Assembly: GCA_023053685.1 (NCBI GenBank)
Contig: JALIGW010000005.1
Span: 48,890,742-48,954,741, forward strand
DNA from: Diadophis punctatus similis
Lineage: Eukaryota > Chordata > Lepidosauria > Squamata > Dipsadidae
Direction of reading: 5' to 3'
Length of the DNA: 64,000 bases
The position numbers were made by a program, and so were the translations under genes. A model generated the notes under the pieces. It was not told the origin of the DNA. It saw only the letters and a program-made list of their open reading frames with translations, and did no database searches. Positions 28,101 to 64,000 of the stretch are shown one piece after another (the stretch's first letter is position 1; each line of letters starts with the position of its first letter).

Positions 28101-29277
28101 TCATAGCTTGTAAAGAGTGATATATTTTTGTTGGCTTCTGTTCTCTAAAGAATAAGTGCTATTCACTGTCCCATTTCCAGCTTACATTTCTACAAGATAA
28201 GAGTGATTTCTGACATGAAGAGACATGTTTTTGGCATTCTTCAGTCTATTTCAGGAGTGATGACTTTGCAGTGTGGTTCAGAAATAAGTGTCATAACTTG
28301 CTCTTGTGAAGCTCACTAAAATTGCTTTTGAGCTACTTCTATGGGTTTTGAGCCTTTAAAAGACTGGAGACTTTAGTCTTTATCTTGTTTTTATCTTAGT
28401 CTTGTCTTTTTTTGTATTGCTTTTCATGGCTTATACTTGATATTTTTTGTCCTGAATAGTGGAGTAATTTTACACATTCAGGTCTAGTTTGTGCATGGAC
28501 AATTGCTTTTCTTGTTTCTTGTTTTTTGTAGTTTGTGATTATACAGTATGATTTATAAACACACATTAATTCAAGGGAGTTAATTGCTTTGCATTGTTGG
28601 TAGTGGTACAAAGAATATTGATACTATCAGGAAATGGAGAGATTAATTTACTGATTTTTGTTCTTTCCCTGTAAAATCCAGACCATCTTTCTTAATATTT
28701 TTGATTGTTTTCTAGGAGCAAAGTCAGGATCTAATATTTCATAATTTATTAATTTTCATTTCAATATATTGCATACAATCACTACAGAACAATCTAATAA
28801 TAAAGATAGCAGATAGATTTCTTAAAACAGAAATGCAGAAGAATAGTTTTAAAAACAGTTTATACAAAGATCAAATAATAGACTAAAATTGTTTTTCATG
28901 GTATTAGGTCATGCCTGCTGAGATAATTTTATACCCAAGGAAGCTATTTGAGCTACCAGTTTTTCAGTCTTTGATTTACAAAGAGGCTATGCACCCTTTA
29001 TACTAAGGCTTTCTGTTAGTTATTAGATAAACAGACAATGTTGCCTAATCTGATTGATCAGTTGCATAATCATAGACTTCATAAAGGTATTTCTTCTCTT
29101 TTCAGTGATAAGAAGCTTCTAGCTGAAGGTACTGGTGAAACAATATTGGCTGCTGAAGAAGAGGCTGCTCGTGTGGCCTTGCGGAAACTTTATGGCTTTA
29201 CTGAGAACAGACAATCGTGGCATTACCCTTCTTTAAAATGTGAGAAGAAAGCTGAAAAAGCTATTAGCAGTAGTTAG
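21937..29277 (+). CDS. MRPL44: MRPL44, mitochondrial large ribosomal subunit protein mL44 (complete, four exons)
   Basis: mL44 is a constituent of the mitochondrial 39S ribosomal subunit, with a degenerate RNase III fold and a C-terminal double-stranded RNA-binding domain. Exons are 21937-22100, 24667-25135, 27582-27760 and 29106-29277: 984 nt, 327 aa plus stop, close to the roughly 332 aa of the human protein. The ATG has A at -3 and G at +4. Residues 1-35 are Arg/Ala/Leu-rich with a basic RKKK patch, fitting a mitochondrial presequence. The RNase III-like region starts at about residue 56 ([20 protein letters not shown]) and includes [20 protein letters not shown]. The dsRBD-like C-terminus (about residues 235-305) includes [15 protein letters not shown]. 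Conserved introns and an intact frame argue against a retrocopy. Both neighbours (MFF, AGFG1) lie in the same orientation. Confidence 0.97.
22375..22480. repeat. Decayed palindromic MITE relative
   Basis: GTTTTTCAACTTTAAGA and GGAATTCTGGGAGTTGAA match arms of the palindromic hAT-like family; ends not preserved. Confidence 0.5.
22795..22955 (+). mobile_element. Tc1-like transposon end fragment
   Basis: After a TA, CAGTACATTCAGAAAGTATT then CAGACCCCCTTCACTTTTGT, and further on CCATAATGACAAAGTGAAAA. This is the terminal inverted repeat region of a known Tc1-like group. Only one end is present; no transposase frame follows. Confidence 0.7.
24667..25135 (+). CDS. MRPL44: MRPL44 exon 2 (RNase III-like core)
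   Basis: Acceptor tttatgtag ends at 24666; donor GTAAGT begins at 25136. 469 nt, starting SEKPNWDYH and ending RTEIFVR. This is the largest exon and carries most of the RNase III-like domain. Confidence 0.96.
26114..27027. mobile_element. 914-bp hAT-like element in MRPL44 intron 2
   Basis: Left end TAGAGATGTGAA and right end complement TACTGATGTAAA (9 of 12 match), the TAGRGATG type of hAT termini. Perfect 8-bp duplication GTTATAAT at 26106-26113 and 27028-27035. Subterminal GGAAAAA/CCCCGTTTTT-type motifs occur at both ends. The short internal reading frames show no recognisable transposase. Confidence 0.8.
27111..27503 (+). mobile_element. Tigger-like MITE (CAGGTAGTCC family)
   Basis: Starts GGTAGTTCTCAAATTATGAC and ends GAGGTCTATCTGTA. 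The interior GTTGCAAAGCAAGGTGGTTG and CCATTGACTTTGCTTGTCAG are shared with the copies at 37212 and 60147. Confidence 0.75.
27582..27760 (+). CDS. MRPL44: MRPL44 exon 3
   Basis: Acceptor tttgtttacag ends at 27581; donor GTTAGT at 27761. Encodes [20 protein letters not shown] through [18 protein letters not shown] with a split TG|T cysteine codon. Confidence 0.96.
29106..29277 (+). CDS. MRPL44: MRPL44 exon 4 (dsRBD-like C-terminus)
   Basis: Acceptor tcttttcag ends at 29105. Encodes [20 protein letters not shown] and [16 protein letters not shown], stop TAG 29275-29277. Confidence 0.97.
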
Positions 29278-29368
29278 GGCAAAAAAGTCAGGTCCATTTG
29301 CAACAATACAGCGTTTCAAGAAGAACATTTTTCTCTTCTGTTTCATTTATCTAAATTAAAATGCTTTG

Positions 29369-29374
29369 AATAAA
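29369..29374 (+). terminator. MRPL44 poly(A) signal
   Basis: AATAAA 92 nt after the stop codon; the only canonical signal before the DNA element that starts at 29486. Indicates a short 3' UTR. Confidence 0.75.
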
Positions 29375-29485
29375 AATGATCTATCAAAGGATTCATAAGA
29401 TAACTGCATTCATTTTATTGTTGTGGAAAGCAACTCTTCATTTCCTAGTACTGTGAATATTTGCATTGTCCAAAGAAAGGGATTA

Positions 29486-29971
29486 CTGTATTTTTCAGAG
29501 TATAAGACGCACCTTTTTCCTCCATAAAAGTGGCTGAAAATTTGGGTGCGTCTTATACTTCGAATGTAGCTTTTTTCCCCAGCCCTAACTAGGTGCTAAC
29601 AGATCTTCCCAGCTCTTACCTTGCAGGCTTTTTCATTGTTACTCTCTCCAAAGAATGTTTTTCCAGCCCTAAGTCTTTGCAGAATTTTTTTTCATTGCTC
29701 TACTTGCTCCGAATAAGTTTTTTTCTAGCCCTAACCAGGTGCTAACTATCTTCCTAGCTCTTACTGGCTTGCATGCTCTTTCATTGTTACTCTCTCAGAA
29801 GAAGGTTTTTTTAAGTCCTAACCAGGGGATAAAATAATGTGCTGAAACTGACCAGACTAAGGACGCTAGCCAGATGAATACCTGGTAGGCAGATTGTTTT
29901 CCCCTATTTTCCTCCCCAAAAACTAAGGTGCGTCTTATACTCCGGTGCGTCTTATACTCCGAAAAATATGG
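29486..29971 (+). mobile_element. TA-flanked nonautonomous DNA element, short variant
   Basis: Ends CTGTATTTTTCAGAGTATAA and the complement, with TA flanks, like the element at 4475, but a different interior containing an internal direct repeat (AACTAGGTGCTAAC / AACCAGGTGCTAAC units about 150 bp apart). Inserted about 110 bp beyond the MRPL44 poly(A) signal. Confidence 0.75.
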
Positions 29972-29974
29972 TAT

Positions 29975-31790
29975 ATATTTCATTTCTTGATGGAGAGCTA
30001 AAATTAAATTTGTGCCACCTTTATGATCACCCAAGTGAATTTGTGGCTGGGTATGTTTCTTTACCTAGGTTCAACTTCATGCATTTGTGTCTCAGTAATT
30101 TGCAATATTTACCCAATTTCCATCAAAGTTTCTAATCTCTTAAATACATTTGCAAGGACTATGAGGATCTACTAGGAATTTCTTATGTGAAATCTCACTA
30201 GAATAAATAGTGATTGTACAATATCACATGTTCCAATTATGCATTCAAAGGATCCCCCACACATATTTAGAAAGACCACTGACACAGCTTTAAAAACATT
30301 CACCTATGTTTGAATATATTTCTATTTCAGCTTTCATTACAATGGAACGCATATGTAGTCTTCAAACCTCTTGAATTTCCTCCTTAAAGTGACATCTATG
30401 AGCTATAGAATAATATATACCAAATTACATGGGATTGAGGGAGAAAAGGACAGATTCTGTGCTGTTACCAACCTAATGATTCTACTAGACCTGCTCTTTG
30501 TGAAGATATGGGAACTCTGCTAGAATGAAATAAATCGTATATACCGTATATATTCACACTATAAATATATTTACAGAGATAATGCTATTTCAAGCTATAT
30601 AGAAATTATTTGATGTTCTGGATATATACTTTGTATGATAAAACATACAATATCCCTTGCTGTACACACTGCTGATAATTCTGAAACCTAAAGCTTCAGC
30701 TCATTGAGAATGAGGCTGATGGACAATTTACAACAATTATGTGTTTGGAAAGAGTCACAACACAGTGATAAAACAGCTTTGCATGTGAAAGACTACTTGT
30801 ATGATTAAAGGATTTTCGTACATAGCAAAGAAAAATGAAACCAGCTAGTTGAATAATATCCGATAAAATGGTTTAAGAACTAGGAAGGAATTCAAAGGAT
30901 GTTTCAACTGCTATTTAACCAGCAACATATATACAACTCAGCCTTCAGAGCCAGATGTTTACTTGAGAAAATACAATATAAAATAACCTTTGCTTTCGCA
31001 GAAACCAAAAGTTGAAACCAAGGCTTGTTCATGTTAGATCAAGAAATGGGAAAAGGGAGTGGCAGCATAGCTAAAATAAAGTTGTTGCTTGTGTCTGAGC
31101 CACTATCCAACCAACCAATAATGGTCATAAAAGTAATTATAACTTTGCCTCTGATCTCATTGCTTCTGCAAATTGCTGGCCCCTGATACATTAATATAAA
31201 ACCAAGCAATAGTGGTAGGTGTGTGACAGATTGTGTTCACCCCGTTCAAAATCACTTTAGGGCATTTCCATTTTTAAAAAATTTAAATCACTCAAAATCA
31301 GTGAGATGGGCGGTGTGATTAATAAATTGCTGAACTATTGTTTCCTGGATAAATGATACATTGTCTGGATTCATATAGTATATCATAAAAGTAGGGATAA
31401 GGTAGGATAAAATATTTTGGGAGGACGCAAGCAAAAGTAGGGTGGAGCAGAAAGAAGGGATTCAAGAGGCTCATCCAGCAACAGGTCGACGTTTAGAAAT
31501 CTGTCTGGGCTCATCGACTATGACAAATCAAAAGTGACGTAGCTGCCTCCACGTACAAGAGCCTTAGGCTCCTGAAAATTATTTGCTGGGAGAAGCCACA
31601 GGGATTACCCAAGTAGTGCTTGCGAGTCCTCTACGCTATCCTGATCAGGATGACCCTTTGATCCCATTCATGGAGATCATGCGATTGCAGGTTAATTCAA
31701 ATTCAAGAAGTTCTTCGTATATTCTTGGAACACATGGTGTTCGTCACGGACCTTGCACCGTCAGTTCATCGCGCCGGCTCGGCTGACCGG
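29975..31790. other. MRPL44-AGFG1 intergenic region
   Basis: AT-rich sequence with no recognised gene or repeat until GC content rises near 31.75 kb. No convincing remnant of another gene was found on either strand. Confidence 0.5.
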
Positions 31791-32280
31791 TTCTTTTCCT
31801 TTCGCCGACACATTTTCTTTTAAACCCCTTTCCTTACGTCATAAGTCCCCAACTTCAGATTGCGTCTCGCCCCCTCCTCGTGACTTGCAGGGTCATGCCA
31901 GGTAAGCGACTCCCGAGAGGAAAAGAGACACGGGAAGTCCTCCCGGGCGGAAGGGGGCGCTTTTCGCCGTTGCCAGAGCGTCCGGGGCGCTCCTCTCCTC
32001 GTCGTTTCTGGGAAGAAGTATAGTGCAGGTTCCGCCTCGGGTCGTCATTCAGCCGCCCCGGGCCCGGCTCGAGTTCGCTTCTCCTGCTGCTCCCCTTCTC
32101 CGTCTCCTTTTCCGTTCTCCCGTTGGGCTCGTGAGGGTGGGCGCGAGCTTCGCTCTTCTGTTGGCTTGACTCGCTGCCGCTCAAGAGGGACGGTCCCTGC
32201 CTCTCCTGCGCCGCCTTCCTCTTCGTTCTCGAGCGGACCGGGGATTTGCTCCCCCCCCCGCCCCCCCGCCGGCGGAGGCC

Positions 32281-63352
<31,072 letters not shown>

Positions 63353-64000
63353 CCTTATAGACACTTTACTTAAAAGAACTCTATGTGATCACATAACATC
63401 TCTATGCCTCTTGCACTGTTGTCTTGTTTCACTGACCTTAGCTTCAAACACAAAATAAGTCTTTCAGGAAAAAAAAGTCTGCGTTGTGTATTAAAACCAA
63501 GGAACACCAGATGATGTACAAAACATGGAATTGTGGTAACATCCTTCCTTGTGCAATGGCAGGAGAATGTTAATAGTATCATGTATATTAAAATTGGCTA
63601 ATATTAAGTTATTGCAGATATCATTCATTATGCTGCAGTATTGTACATATTTTTCTCTTAGGAATTAGTTATTTGTGCATATCAGTATTTGTAACTTTTA
63701 ACACACTGTTATGTGAAAAATGTTACTGGGAAAAATAGATCAGCCAGTTTAAGGTGCTGTCATATATCTTGGAATGAATGGCCTATATCATTTTAACATT
63801 GCTTGTTGGGATTTATGAATTCAGAACTGAAGTTTTATTCATTTCTTGAAGTGTTTTTTTCCCTTTCCTGAAGAGCTCTTCTATTTATACATGCCTAAAT
63901 TCTATATGTGGAGGGACACCTGTCTGCATAATAAAGCTGATCATGTTTTGCTACAGATTGCAGGTGGAAAAAATAAATATTAAAAAAGTTTGTTGTTGTC
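63353..64000 (+). other. AGFG1: AGFG1 3' UTR (to window end)
   Basis: Unique AT-rich sequence after the stop with AATAAA at 63930-63935 and again at 63972-63977, the latter followed by a GT-rich stretch (tttgttgttgtc) up to the window end. Cleavage near or just past the window end is likely. Confidence 0.7.
63930..63935 (+). terminator. AGFG1 candidate poly(A) signal
   Basis: AATAAA 578 nt after the stop; a second signal lies 42 nt further on with a GT-rich downstream element. Confidence 0.55.

Overview
This window is vertebrate nuclear DNA, most probably from a squamate reptile and most likely a snake. The unique sequence encodes three conserved vertebrate proteins in long-intron genes. The repeat background also fits squamates: Bov-B (RTE) 3' ends, a tRNA-headed SINE with 3' (AAAT)n or (TTGCTA)n tails, CR1-type tails, abundant short hAT-like and mariner/Tigger-like elements, and long GA, AAAT, ATTCT and AT microsatellites. 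I could not run a database search, so gene names rest on recognising the translated exons and organism placement rests on repeat types.

Layout, all genes on the + strand. (1) 1-18.9 kb is the 3' part of MFF (mitochondrial fission factor): five coding exons ending in the coiled coil and tail-anchor, stop at 17918-17920. The 5' exons lie outside the window. (2) 17.9-21.9 kb is intergenic and mostly repeats, including a GC-rich hAT-like element carrying NRF1-like palindromes. (3) 21.9-29.4 kb is a complete four-exon MRPL44 (mitochondrial ribosomal protein L44, about 327 aa) with a GC-rich start region. (4) 29.4-31.8 kb is intergenic, with one TA-flanked DNA element. (5) 31.8 kb to the end is AGFG1 (ArfGAP with FG repeats 1): a CpG-rich promoter, thirteen constitutive coding exons and one 75-bp in-frame cassette exon, stop at 63350-63352, and a 3' UTR reaching the window end. 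All exon junctions I list keep the reading frame and have GT/AG borders.

The three genes do not form an operon-like unit. MFF (outer-membrane DRP1 receptor) and MRPL44 (mitoribosome large subunit) both serve mitochondria. AGFG1 is a clathrin/EH-domain endocytic adaptor and Rev-cofactor homologue. MRPL44 lying between MFF and AGFG1 differs from the human arrangement as I recall it.

No novel enzymatic or defence system is evident. The most informative non-genic signal is a transposon chronology. A TA-flanked, roughly 1-kb nonautonomous DNA element occurs three times (4475-5472, 10218-11212 and, inverted, 43589-44745). Two copies carry the same nested palindromic hAT-like element at the same internal position. 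The third has the uninterrupted empty site but a different SINE insertion. Several other hAT-like insertions have clear 8-bp target-site duplications readable by eye.
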